A stretch of DNA of 28,768 nt from DATJXG01 sp035500455 (GTDB lineage: Bacteria > Acidobacteriota > Terriglobia > Terriglobales > Acidobacteriaceae): assembly GCA_035500455.1 (NCBI GenBank), contig DATJXG010000324.1:1-28768 (forward strand). Direction: 5' to 3'. The notes beneath the pieces are model-generated. The model was not told the DNA's origin. It ran no database searches and saw nothing but the letters and a program-made list of their open reading frames with translations. Shown here piece by piece: positions 15,250 through 22,648 of the stretch; positions within the stretch are counted from its first letter, which is position 1, and each line of letters opens with the position of its first letter. Both the position numbers and the translations under genes were made by a program.

Positions 15250-16974
15250 CTACCGGCTCACCGCGAATCTGTTGTTAGCCATATCGCTTTCCGGCACGCT
15301 GCCGTCGTTCACCACGACTTCCGACGGCAACGCCGGCGCCTCGAAGCGGATGGAATTCTTCGATTTGCCGCGTACTTCCAGGCGTTTCGACTGGTCGCCC
15401 TCTTTCATCTTCAAGATCACTGGCACCTCGGCCCCGGCCGCGCCCAGATTCTCGACCGTGACTGTGATGAGGTAGCTTCCCCCTTTTGTCGGGCTGGGAT
15501 AAACCGATGCTACGCGAAAGTCCGGCAGGCCACGGTCATGATAGACCCAATCGTCGAAGAACCAGCCGAGGTCGCGATGCGTCTGGGCCTCGATCAGGTG
15601 CTGCATGGAGGACGGGTCTTTATCCTCGTCCGCGCGGTACGAGGCCAGGGCCTTTTTCAACGCGGCGTCGCCTGCCATGTCGCGCAGCATCCACCAGACG
15701 TACGCGGCCTTGCTGCGGTAGAACTCCTCGGTGAATGTATTGACCAGGGACTGGCTGGTTTCCGACTTGGGATTGTTTTCCCTGGCGATGGCTCTCTCGG
15801 CGTCGCCGACGGCGGAGCGGTGCAGTCCCATGAAGTCGAGGGCGGCGTCGCGGCCGCGCTCTCTTTCGAGGTAGAGGGCTTGCGCGAAGTGGGCCAGGCC
15901 TTCGTAGATCCAGGGCCGTGGCGATGGGAACGCCGCGTGGGTGAGTTGATGAACGATGTTGATGTCCACTGACTGGGAGTCAGCGTTGCCGAGCGGTGTG
16001 AGCAGCACGCGGCCGGTTTCGAAGGGAGCAGCGTGCGGGTCAGTCAGATCGGCCACTTCTGCTTTGCTACGAAGGGGGCCGAACCATTCGGCGACGAATG
16101 GGAGAACCTTGGTCGCAGCGAGGGCGTAGCTCTCTGCTGCCGTCTTGTGGTCTGGCAGGTAACGGACATCGATCGCCGGTTGCTGAAGGTCCGAGTAATC
16201 GGCTCCCACAATGACGGGAATGGTCTGGCCAAGAGCGGGGAATACGTGCTCCACGCAGCTGGTATCTGGCCCGAGTTCGCTCCCGCTTACGCTCATTGCG
16301 GGAACGCCCTTCGGAGGAGGATCGTTCATCAGCCAAGACTGTTGTTTGCCGGCGTTCGCGACCTCGCACAGGTAAATCCGCATTCCGGTTTGCAGACTGC
16401 GCGTGCTCCAGCGCCCCAAGGCTTCAAAGACGCTGTTTCCCTCCGACAGATTCGCTGCTTCCATCGCCACCGGATACCAAACCACGTGTCCCGCGCCACG
16501 CAAAGCGGTGAATGCCCGGCTGATCTGGTCCCAGTCGCTGTGTTTGGCGACGTCCTCGGGCACGCCGATGCGGGTGAGGCGGGTGGCATCGAGCGGGATG
16601 GTGCCTTCATAGCGAACGTCCAGTTCGATCTCGCCTTTGGGCGGCACTTGCTTGCGCAGGGTGACGATCGCTTCGGAGAGGACTCCGGTGTGATCGATGT
16701 CCGAGGTGTAGGTCTGAGTGAGAAATTCTACCGGCTCGCCCTCAAGGCGGATGGAACGCCAGCCCAGCGTGGAGGAAATTTGCAGCGAGACGTTCTTCTG
16801 CGGCGCGCCGCTGTCGTTGCGCAGTGTGATCTTTCCTTCGGCGGCGAAACGCTGCTGCTCAGGCTCGATTTGCACCTTCAGATCGTATTTGGTGAAGGTG
16901 AAGGCTGCACGATCGAGGGCGAAGGAGCTCAGGGACAAACCGCAGAGGACGCAGAGCACGCAGAGGAACTTCAT
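15250..16974 (-). CDS. Exported M1 peptidase-like protein, probably inactive
   Basis: A 574-residue exported protein with the architecture of M1 aminopeptidases: an N-terminal beta domain, a catalytic-like domain and a C-terminal beta domain (VASVYPSPTKGGSYLITVTV). The zinc site reads HQLTH (342-346), so both His ligands remain but the general-base Glu is Gln. The third ligand is likely Glu358 in WIYEGLAHF; the spacing from the second His is shorter than in canonical M1 enzymes. No GAMEN motif is visible. The signal peptide MKFLCVLCVLCGLSL is largely encoded by a dispersed repeat. The ATG is 2 nt downstream of the rlmB stop (TAAGCATG), implying translational coupling. It may bind rather than cleave peptides. 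Confidence 0.8.
   Translation of the reverse strand: MKFLCVLCVLCGLSLSSFALDRAAFTFTKYDLKVQIEPEQQRFAAEGKITLRNDSGAPQKNVSLQISSTLGWRSIRLEGEPVEFLTQTYTSDIDHTGVLSEAIVTLRKQVPPKGEIELDVRYEGTIPLDATRLTRIGVPEDVAKHSDWDQISRAFTALRGAGHVVWYPVAMEAANLSEGNSVFEALGRWSTRSLQTGMRIYLCEVANAGKQQSWLMNDPPPKGVPAMSVSGSELGPDTSCVEHVFPALGQTIPVIVGADYSDLQQPAIDVRYLPDHKTAAESYALAATKVLPFVAEWFGPLRSKAEVADLTDPHAAPFETGRVLLTPLGNADSQSVDINIVHQLTHAAFPSPRPWIYEGLAHFAQALYLERERGRDAALDFMGLHRSAVGDAERAIARENNPKSETSQSLVNTFTEEFYRSKAAYVWWMLRDMAGDAALKKALASYRADEDKDPSSMQHLIEAQTHRDLGWFFDDWVYHDRGLPDFRVASVYPSPTKGGSYLITVTVENLGAAGAEVPVILKMKEGDQSKRLEVRGKSKNSIRFEAPALPSEVVVNDGSVPESDMANNRFAVSR
16939..16969. repeat. ACGCAGAGG repeat inside a signal-peptide coding sequence
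   Basis: Plus-strand units ACCGCAGAGG, ACGCAGAGC and ACGCAGAGG stand in tandem. Read on the minus strand they encode LCVLCVLCG of the M1-like signal peptide. Confidence 0.85.
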
Positions 16975-16976
16975 GC

Positions 16977-17708
16977 TTACGTCTTCCGCCTCTGGCGCAC
17001 GATTTCATAAAGCACCACCCCGGCGGCTACCGAGACGTTGAGCGACGGTACCTTCCCCAGCATGGGAATGGAAACCAGGAAGTCGCACTTCTTGCGCACC
17101 AGGTCGTGCAGGCCTTTGCCCTCCGCGCCCAGTACGATGGCGCAGTCCATTTTGTAGTCCAGCGAGTCGTAGTTTTGGGGGCCACGCTCATCCAGCCCAA
17201 CCGTCCACACGTTCTTCGATTTCAGTTCTTCCAGGGTGCGTGCAATGTTGGTTACTTTCGCGATCGGCAGATGCTCGCTGGCTCCCGCCGAAACTTTGGC
17301 CACGGTTTCGGTGACGCCGGCGGCGCGGCGCTCGGGAATGACGACGCCGTCCGCTCCCGAAGCGTCGGCGGTGCGCAGGATCGCGCCCAGGTTGTGTGGA
17401 TCTTCTATGCCGTCGAGCACTACCACCAACGAGTAAGGGCCGCGTTTGGCGGCCAGGATGTCGTCAAAATCCGTATAGTGCTTGGCAGAAGTTACGGCCA
17501 CTACGCCCTGGTGGCCGTTGTTTCCCGCCATGCGGTCCAGTTCGGCGCGCGAAAGAAAGCGTACGGCCACGCCCTGGCGGCGGCATTCGTCGATCACCCG
17601 CTGCAGGCGCAGGTCGTGGCGCTCCTTGGCGACTCCCACCCATTCGAACGCACGCCCGCGGGCTTTCAGAGCTTCGCCCACCGTGTTGATGCCGTAGATG
17701 TAGTTCAT
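16977..17708 (-). CDS. rlmB: 23S rRNA (guanosine-2'-O-)-methyltransferase, TrmH/SpoU family
   Basis: A 243-residue SPOUT methyltransferase that methylates a 23S rRNA guanosine using S-adenosylmethionine. It begins MNYIYGINTVGEALKARG, the typical RlmB substrate-binding N-terminus. SpoU motif 1 is LDGIEDPHNLGAILRTAD, motif 2 is IVLGAEGKGL and motif 3 is IPMLGKVPSLNVSVAAGVVL, forming the trefoil knot. The ATG at 17708 follows AGGGAAG; a longer frame to 17801 runs into a repeat. It is followed after 2 nt by the M1-like gene. RlmB is the most likely identity, but other TrmH-group rRNA or tRNA methylases share these motifs. Confidence 0.9.
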   Translation of the reverse strand: MNYIYGINTVGEALKARGRAFEWVGVAKERHDLRLQRVIDECRRQGVAVRFLSRAELDRMAGNNGHQGVVAVTSAKHYTDFDDILAAKRGPYSLVVVLDGIEDPHNLGAILRTADASGADGVVIPERRAAGVTETVAKVSAGASEHLPIAKVTNIARTLEELKSKNVWTVGLDERGPQNYDSLDYKMDCAIVLGAEGKGLHDLVRKKCDFLVSIPMLGKVPSLNVSVAAGVVLYEIVRQRRKT

Positions 17709-17733
17709 GAACTTCCCTAGTGTACTGGAGCAA

Positions 17734-17824
17734 TGTAGGCGCGCGCGTCCTCGCGCATGCGGCATCGTATGGGAACTTGGAGTCGAGACGTGTGACGGCA
17801 ATGAAGAGGGAGCGCCCGCGCCTA
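17734..17824. repeat. Inverted repeat, GTAGGCGCG family
   Basis: A left arm CAATGTAGGCGCGCGCGTCC starts at 17734 and a right arm ending GCGCCCGCGCCTAC lies at 17811-17824. The right end supplies the stop codon of the phosphatase gene. A matching single arm is at 26045-26068. Confidence 0.7.
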
Positions 17825-18577
17825 CGTCCCGCCGCGTACCAGGGCGAGCGTGGTGACGTCGTTGTAGGTGAGGGCCCGGCCTACATACTGGCGCAGTGTG
17901 TCCAGGACCCCGGTGCAGATTTCGTTCGCAGACGGCGGGGCGCCATTCTGCAGATATTGCTTCACCCTGCCCAGGCCGAACTCCTCGCGTTTGCGCCTGC
18001 CTTCGACGACTCCGCGGGAAACCAGCAGCATGACAGCCCCCGGCGGCAGCGCGACCATCGGGGCGTCGGTAGTGACGTGGGAAAAGAGTCCCAGGGGGAG
18101 CGTGGTGGCGCGGAGTTCGGACACGTCCTCACCTGCGGTCAGCAAGCCGGGGGTGTGGCCGGCGTTCAGGTAGCAGACGATTCCCAGATCCTCGTTATAG
18201 CAACCGATAAACGCCGGGCACGATCGCACGCCGCGAGCGGAACTCAAGATTGCGCGATTGATGTCGTGGCACAGCGTGCTCATGGCGTCGGGCTCGTTGA
18301 TCCCCTCCTGCGAGAACAACTGGGCGCCTCGAGTGCGGAAAGTCTGTTGCGCGGCGGCTACGATGGCGCGGGTAGTCTCAACTGTTCCGGCCACATCGAG
18401 CAGCCCGAAAAGCACGCGGTCGTTTCGCACCCGGATGAAGTCGCAGAACTCTCCGCCCTGGCGCACTTCGCAGAAGGCAGCGGCGATCTCCGCATTCTGC
18501 AGCTTGGGTGCCTCGGCCTGGCTGCACTTAGCCTCCGGCGATTGGCGGCTTGTAAGGCGCTTCAGCAGGGTGAGCAT
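17822..18577 (-). CDS. SpoIIE/RsbU-type PP2C phosphatase with degenerate metal site
   Basis: A 251-residue protein resembling the PP2C-like SpoIIE phosphatase domain, which normally removes phosphate from anti-anti-sigma factors. The order of motifs is recognisable: GGEFCDF (41-47, canonical GGDFYDF), DVAGT (D61), NAGHTPGLL (138-146), LVSRGVVEG (185-193, canonical SDGVTE) and YNDVTTLAL (238-246). The Asp of the SDG motif is Arg188, and the first Asp of the final pair is Asn239, so metal binding is likely weakened or lost. The ATG at 18577 gives a start near the domain; a frame to 18688 adds an unlikely extension. There is no clear Shine-Dalgarno. No sensor domain or partner STAS or anti-sigma gene is adjacent. 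Confidence 0.75.
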   Translation of the reverse strand: MLTLLKRLTSRQSPEAKCSQAEAPKLQNAEIAAAFCEVRQGGEFCDFIRVRNDRVLFGLLDVAGTVETTRAIVAAAQQTFRTRGAQLFSQEGINEPDAMSTLCHDINRAILSSARGVRSCPAFIGCYNEDLGIVCYLNAGHTPGLLTAGEDVSELRATTLPLGLFSHVTTDAPMVALPPGAVMLLVSRGVVEGRRKREEFGLGRVKQYLQNGAPPSANEICTGVLDTLRQYVGRALTYNDVTTLALVRGGT

Positions 18578-18677
18578 GGCGCGGCCGGACCGGTGGCCCG
18601 GTGCACGAAAAAGTATCACAGCCGGGGTCGGCTGGCCAGTGCAAGCTGCCTTCACTCCGGAATTTCCGGCCGGGCGG

Positions 18678-18683
18678 TATAAT
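18678..18683 (+). promoter_or_regulatory. -10-like hexamer upstream of the second Gfo/Idh/MocA gene
   Basis: TATAAT in the context GCGGTATAATGCC lies 80 nt before the ATG at 18764 and is AT-rich against a GC-rich background. No convincing -35 box is seen. Confidence 0.4.
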
Positions 18684-18763
18684 GCCATCCCGGAATGCCT
18701 GCTCGTCGGAGCCGGCCCACTTACGTCAATTTTCAGGACTTATAGAAGGAGGCAGGAATCCTC

Positions 18764-20128
18764 ATGGGAAAAAATTCGTTTACTCGCCGTCAATTCATGC
18801 AGATCGGCACGGGAGCGGTCGCCGCCGGGGCAGCGGTCAAAGTCACCTTGCTGCAGCCCAGCCTGCTGGCGGCTTCGCCCGCGCCCTACGCGCCCAGCGA
18901 CACGGTGCGCTTCGCTTCCATCGGCACCGGCATTCGCGGCTGCGAACTGCTCAAGGCCACGCTTCGCGTCCCAGGCATCGAGTGTGTAGCCGCCTGCGAT
19001 CTGTATGACAGCCGCCACCGCGCCGCCCAGGAAGCTGTCGAGAAACAGGTTCCCACCACCCGCAATTACAAGGAGATTCTCGACCGCAAAGATGTTGACG
19101 CCGTCATCATCGCCGTAACCGATCATCAGCACCGCAAAGTTTTCGAGGACGCCTGCGCCGCCGGCAAGGACATCTACTGCGAAAAACCGATGTCGCATAC
19201 CGTGGAAGACGGCTTCGCCATGATCAACGCCGCCCACAAGGCGAACCGCATTGTGCAGATCGGCAGCCAGCGCGTGAGTTCAATTCTCTACGCCAAGGCC
19301 AAGGAGATTTACGATTCGGGAAAGCTGGGCGATGTTTGCTGCATCGAGGCTTACTGGGACCGCAACACCGCCAGCGGCGCCTGGGTTTATCCCATTCCGC
19401 CCGACGCCAGCGAGCAGACCATCGACTGGAACACCTTCCTCGACGGCGCTCCCAAGCGGCCCTTCGATCCCATCCGTTTCTTCCGCTGGCGCTGCTTTAC
19501 CGACTACGGCGAGGGCCTGGCCGGCGATCTTTTCGTCCATTTGATTTCCGGCATTCACTTCATTACCGGCACCAACATGCCGGCGCAGCGGGCGCAGTCC
19601 GCGGGCGGGCTTTTCCGCTGGAAAGATGGCCGCGAATTCCCCGACCTGATCGAGACTTACTACGACTATCCCGACTTCCGCGTCAATCTGCGCTGCAACC
19701 TCAACAACGAAGGCGGAGAGTTCATCGGCTTCTACGGCACCAAAGGCACGCTGATCATCAAAGACACGACGCTGACCTACACCCCGCAAGATACGCGTCC
19801 GCAGCCCGAAGCCTACTCAATCTATGGCTGGCCCGCCGACCTGCGTAACCAGTACCTGGCCAAGTGGCACGAGGAGCATCCGCTGCCTGCCACTCTGGAT
19901 TTCAAGCTGGACGAAGAATCCGAGGTGTACGCAAATCCTCCGGAATACAACGACGTCTCCGATCACCAGGCTAACTTCTTCAACGCCGTGCGCTCGCGCA
20001 AGCCGGTGGTAGAGAACGAAATTTTCGGAAACAATGCGGCGATCGGCTGCCATCTCTCGAACTTTGCGTACGCCAACAAGTCGATCGCGGTGTGGGATGG
20101 CGAAGCAAAAAAGATTGTAAAGGGCTAG
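18764..20128 (+). CDS. Tat-exported Gfo/Idh/MocA family oxidoreductase
   Basis: A 454-residue NAD(P)-dependent oxidoreductase. TRRQFMQIGTGAVAAGAAV is a Tat signal; the dinucleotide loop is GTGIRG (54-59) and the EKP motif is intact (140-142). The remainder shows the beta-sheet domain with TNMPAQRAQSAGG and FYGTKGTLII blocks common to acidobacterial and planctomycete relatives. AGGA stands 6 nt before the ATG. It is longer than, and clearly divergent from, the enzyme at 1439-2686. It probably oxidises or epimerises a sugar outside the cytoplasm; substrate unknown. It is monocistronic: the next plus-strand sequence is a duplicated fragment of its own 3' end and hairpin repeats. Confidence 0.88.
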   Translation: MGKNSFTRRQFMQIGTGAVAAGAAVKVTLLQPSLLAASPAPYAPSDTVRFASIGTGIRGCELLKATLRVPGIECVAACDLYDSRHRAAQEAVEKQVPTTRNYKEILDRKDVDAVIIAVTDHQHRKVFEDACAAGKDIYCEKPMSHTVEDGFAMINAAHKANRIVQIGSQRVSSILYAKAKEIYDSGKLGDVCCIEAYWDRNTASGAWVYPIPPDASEQTIDWNTFLDGAPKRPFDPIRFFRWRCFTDYGEGLAGDLFVHLISGIHFITGTNMPAQRAQSAGGLFRWKDGREFPDLIETYYDYPDFRVNLRCNLNNEGGEFIGFYGTKGTLIIKDTTLTYTPQDTRPQPEAYSIYGWPADLRNQYLAKWHEEHPLPATLDFKLDEESEVYANPPEYNDVSDHQANFFNAVRSRKPVVENEIFGNNAAIGCHLSNFAYANKSIAVWDGEAKKIVKG

Positions 20129-20276
20129 GCAATTTGCCTTCGTGAACCTTCGTGAGGGCCTTCGTGTCCTTCGTGTGAAGGCCTTTTGCAGCTCCCTGCA
20201 GAAAATCTTCACACGAAGGACACCAAACACGAAGGACACCAAGGGTCCACGAAGGTTCACGAAGGGGTTTACGCCG
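20129..20276. repeat. Large hairpin of CCTTCGTG units, copy 1
   Basis: The left arm is a run of CCTTCGTGA and CCTTCGTGT units; the right arm is the complementary run of CACGAAGG units. A loop containing CTGCAG separates them. It starts just after the oxidoreductase stop codon and could end transcription. Confidence 0.85.
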
Positions 20277-20302
20277 AGGGCTTACCGAGCGGTTCTACGA
20301 AT

Positions 20303-20362
20303 GAAACAATGCGGCGAATCGCAGTGTGGGATGGCGAAGCCAAAAAGATTGTGAAGAGCTAG
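20303..20362 (+). pseudogene. Duplicated 3' fragment of the oxidoreductase gene
   Basis: Sequence beginning GAAACAATGCGGCGA matches the gene at 20030-20044, then jumps with an internal deletion of about 38 nt to match 20083-20128 (ATCGC..GTGTGGGATGGCGAAGC to the TAG). It would encode the C-terminus VWDGEAKKIV in a frame that the junction disrupts, so it is not functional. Confidence 0.8.
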
Positions 20363-20477
20363 GCGATTTACCTTCGTGAACCTTCGTGAGCGCCTTCGTG
20401 TCCTTCGTGTGAAAGCCTTTTTGCACTCCCTGCAGAAAATCTTCACACGAAGGACACCAAGGGTTCACGAAGGGGTT
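20363..20477. repeat. Large hairpin of CCTTCGTG units, copy 2
   Basis: This repeats copy 1 in the same orientation directly after the duplicated gene fragment. It is about 26 nt shorter in the right arm. Together with the fragment it shows that the gene end and hairpin were duplicated as one block. Confidence 0.85.
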
Positions 20478-20517
20478 TGTAGAGGAGGATCAGGCACGCC
20501 CGCGTCTGCATCGCCCT

Positions 20518-21030
20518 CTACGCCGCCCGTCCCTCGTCCGCTGAGGGGCCATAGATCGCCGGCACGGACGCGTCATTGAGCCGCAGGTAGACCGTCAACT
20601 GCCCGCGATGGTGCGCCAGGTGATTGAAAACCGCGTCGCTGATTACCACATAGCGCGGCTGCTCACTCATCAATTTGCCGCCTGCGAGTAACCGCCACGG
20701 CTTCATCAGGTGCTCGTCGGTCGTACCCGCTAAAGCCTGCCGGGCCTCGGCGAGCGATTCGTCGAGCAGTTGGATCAGCCCGCGATTTGTGGTCTGAGCT
20801 TGCGGAGTGTAGGGCGAACTGCCCTGCGGCCGCATATCGAATTCATCCAGTTTGATGGTCAAGCCGATCCACGAAGGCATCCGCGCCACCAGCGAAGCCA
20901 GATACCCCAGCGGCATGGACCTGGGATGTGGTTTCCAATCATCACGACCCTCCGGCACGCGCTCCAGCGCCTTGCGGGTTGGGACGGCTTCACGCTCCAG
21001 TTGCTCGAGAAAGAAATCAGTCAGTTTCAT
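20518..21030 (-). CDS. DinB superfamily protein
   Basis: A 170-residue four-helix-bundle DinB-type protein. It opens MKLTDFFLEQLEREAVPTRK, has the GYLASLVARMPSW helix where a first His is expected but absent, and ends with FNHLAHHRGQLTVYLRL, the most conserved DinB signature with the closing metal-binding His residues. GGAG stands 6 nt before the ATG at 21030. The longer frame to 21096 is unlikely. The gene lies 78 nt downstream of the VOC gene on the same strand, so they may be cotranscribed. Function beyond the superfamily is not assignable. Confidence 0.82.
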   Translation of the reverse strand: MKLTDFFLEQLEREAVPTRKALERVPEGRDDWKPHPRSMPLGYLASLVARMPSWIGLTIKLDEFDMRPQGSSPYTPQAQTTNRGLIQLLDESLAEARQALAGTTDEHLMKPWRLLAGGKLMSEQPRYVVISDAVFNHLAHHRGQLTVYLRLNDASVPAIYGPSADEGRAA

Positions 21031-21108
21031 AGCACTCTCCGTAACGCCGGCGTCCCGCCGGCAGCGGTGGTTGTAATCCGTGGCGAGGCCGCGCAAAGCC
21101 GGCCGCCA

Positions 21109-21513
21109 TCACGACATCTGCGCAAAACCCACGGTGTTTCCTCCCGGCTCGCGCACATAAATCTCCGTGCTGCCGTAGAAGGTTTTGTGGCGAGGCTTCA
21201 CCACCGGCGCTCCCGCCAATGCCGCTTCCACCGCGTCAAGATTCTCCACGGTGATAAACAGCACCACCGAATGGCCGGCCAGATCCTGCGCCGCGTCGGG
21301 CGATTCGGCCAGCACGCTGGCCCGGGTCTGATACATCACTTCCACGCCGTCTTTCTGCACGCTGGCGAAGATGAGCTTTCCCTCCGGCCCGGGAACCTGG
21401 TTTTCGGCTTTGAACCCAAACCGGTCAGTCCAGAACTGGATGCAGGGCTCAACGCTCTCCACCACCAGCACCGGGGTAAGGTGTTTCAGCTTGGATGCCT
21501 GGTTTGCGCTCAT
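21109..21513 (-). CDS. VOC (glyoxalase/bleomycin resistance) family protein
   Basis: A 134-residue protein with two beta-alpha-beta-beta-beta modules typical of the vicinal oxygen chelate fold: LTPVLVVESVEPCIQFWTDR in the first half and VVLFITVENLDAVEAALAG in the second, ending EIYVREPGGNTVGFAQ. The final Glu in the EIYVREP strand is the usual metal-ligand position, while the first-module ligand is unclear. Members include glyoxalases, dioxygenases and antibiotic-binding proteins; no specific role can be given. GGAGG precedes the ATG with good spacing. A DinB gene follows on the same strand. Confidence 0.82.
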   Translation of the reverse strand: MSANQASKLKHLTPVLVVESVEPCIQFWTDRFGFKAENQVPGPEGKLIFASVQKDGVEVMYQTRASVLAESPDAAQDLAGHSVVLFITVENLDAVEAALAGAPVVKPRHKTFYGSTEIYVREPGGNTVGFAQMS

Positions 21514-21727
21514 GGCGTCCTCCTTGAATACAACACGCCGCCACCGGCGGCAAACTCGAACGCGCCGAGCATAACCGGAGAAAGTGTCAGTTTCTGTCAG
21601 CAGGAGGAGTAATCAAGTCTGGCCGTGGTTTCGCGGAACGCCCGGCGAAGAAAGACGCCCACCCGGAGTTCAGGGGGGAGCTCAGAAATTGACCGGGGGG
21701 CGGTTTGAGAACCCGCTGGGGACGCCC

Positions 21728-22426
21728 CTAATCGCCCTCTCCGAACAAGACGTGGTAGATCATTCCGCCGAGAATTCCTCCCACGATCGGCGCCAGCCAG
21801 AACAGCCAGAGCTGATGCACCGCCCATCCGCCGACGAACAGCGCCTGGCCGGTGCTGCGGGCAGGATTCACCGAGGCGTTGGTGACCGGAATGTCCACCA
21901 GGTGAATCAAAGTGAGCGCCAGGCCGATGGGAATGCCGGCGAAGCCCACAGGGGCGCGCTTATCGGTGGCGCCCATGATGATGAGCAGGAAGAAGCAGGT
22001 GAGCACGACCTCTGCTACCAGGCACGCCAGAAGGGAATAACCGCCGGGCGAATGCTCGCCGTAGCCGTTGGAAGCGAATCCGTTGGCGAGATCAAACCCT
22101 GCCTTGCCGCTGGCGATTACGTATAAAACCCCTGCCGCAGCGATCGCCCCCAGCACCTGCGCCACAACATAGGGCAGGAATTCCTTCACTGGAAAGCGCT
22201 TGCCGGCCACCAGGCCGGCAGTGACAGCGGGATTGATGTGGCAGCCGGAAATATGGCCGATGGCAAAGGCCATGGTCAGCAGGGTCAGTCCGAAGGCCAG
22301 TGCGACCCCCAGGAAGCCGATCCCCAAATTCGGAAATGCAGCCGCCAGCAATGCGCTTCCGCATCCCCCAAACACCAGCCAGAACGTCCCGAAGAATTCC
22401 GCTGCCGCGCGTTTGCCCAGAGTCAT
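21728..22426 (-). CDS. aqpZ: Aquaporin Z
   Basis: A 232-residue inner-membrane channel with six predicted transmembrane helices and both NPA boxes: HINPAVT (NPA 65-67) and VNPARS (NPA 187-189). The block HLVDIPVTNASVNPARS is close to the water-selective AqpZ sequence, with Phe45, His175 and Arg190 at the positions that form the narrow selectivity filter, so water rather than glycerol is the likely permeant. Length matches AqpZ. GGGAGG precedes the ATG. An 18-nt near-palindrome lies 32 nt upstream of the start and may be an operator. Confidence 0.95.
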   Translation of the reverse strand: MTLGKRAAAEFFGTFWLVFGGCGSALLAAAFPNLGIGFLGVALAFGLTLLTMAFAIGHISGCHINPAVTAGLVAGKRFPVKEFLPYVVAQVLGAIAAAGVLYVIASGKAGFDLANGFASNGYGEHSPGGYSLLACLVAEVVLTCFFLLIIMGATDKRAPVGFAGIPIGLALTLIHLVDIPVTNASVNPARSTGQALFVGGWAVHQLWLFWLAPIVGGILGGMIYHVLFGEGD

Positions 22427-22457
22427 GTCGTGCCTCCCCTAGCGAACCGCGCGCAAT

Positions 22458-22475
22458 TTTACACCCGGGTGTCAA
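22458..22475 (-). promoter_or_regulatory. Candidate operator upstream of aqpZ
   Basis: On the minus strand TTGACACCCGGGTGTAAA is an inverted repeat with one mismatch, containing the perfect core ACACCCGGGTGT. The first half includes a TTGACA -35-like hexamer, so a bound regulator would block RNA polymerase. Confidence 0.4.
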
Positions 22476-22571
22476 GAGGCTGGATCGTTGAGCCGATTCC
22501 GGTAGCAGGTCCGTTCGCTCGAAGCGGGGAACCCTGTCCATTCACCGAGCAGGCCAGTTTTGGGGCCCCCC

Positions 22572-22619
22572 AAAAAGCGGGTGGGAGATGAGCCCCGGCT
22601 TGAGGCTCCAGTCTCCCAC
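22572..22619 (-). terminator. Intrinsic terminator of the barrel gene
   Basis: On the minus strand GTGGGAGA and TCTCCCAC (22612-22619 and 22581-22588) pair, with an inner GGAGCC/GGCTC stem, and five T residues follow at 22576-22572 after 4 nt. It lies 30 nt after the stop of the barrel gene. Confidence 0.6.
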
Positions 22620-22648
22620 TCCAATCAGGCAGGGCGCTTGCCGTTCTG

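Noticed and set aside
16033..17010. Plus-strand open frame of 325 codons
   Set aside because: It is antisense to the M1-like gene and spans the rlmB junction.
21584..22126. Plus-strand open frame of 180 codons behind an AGGAGGAG sequence
   Set aside because: It is antisense to aqpZ, lacks domain signals, and its start precedes the Shine-Dalgarno-like sequence.
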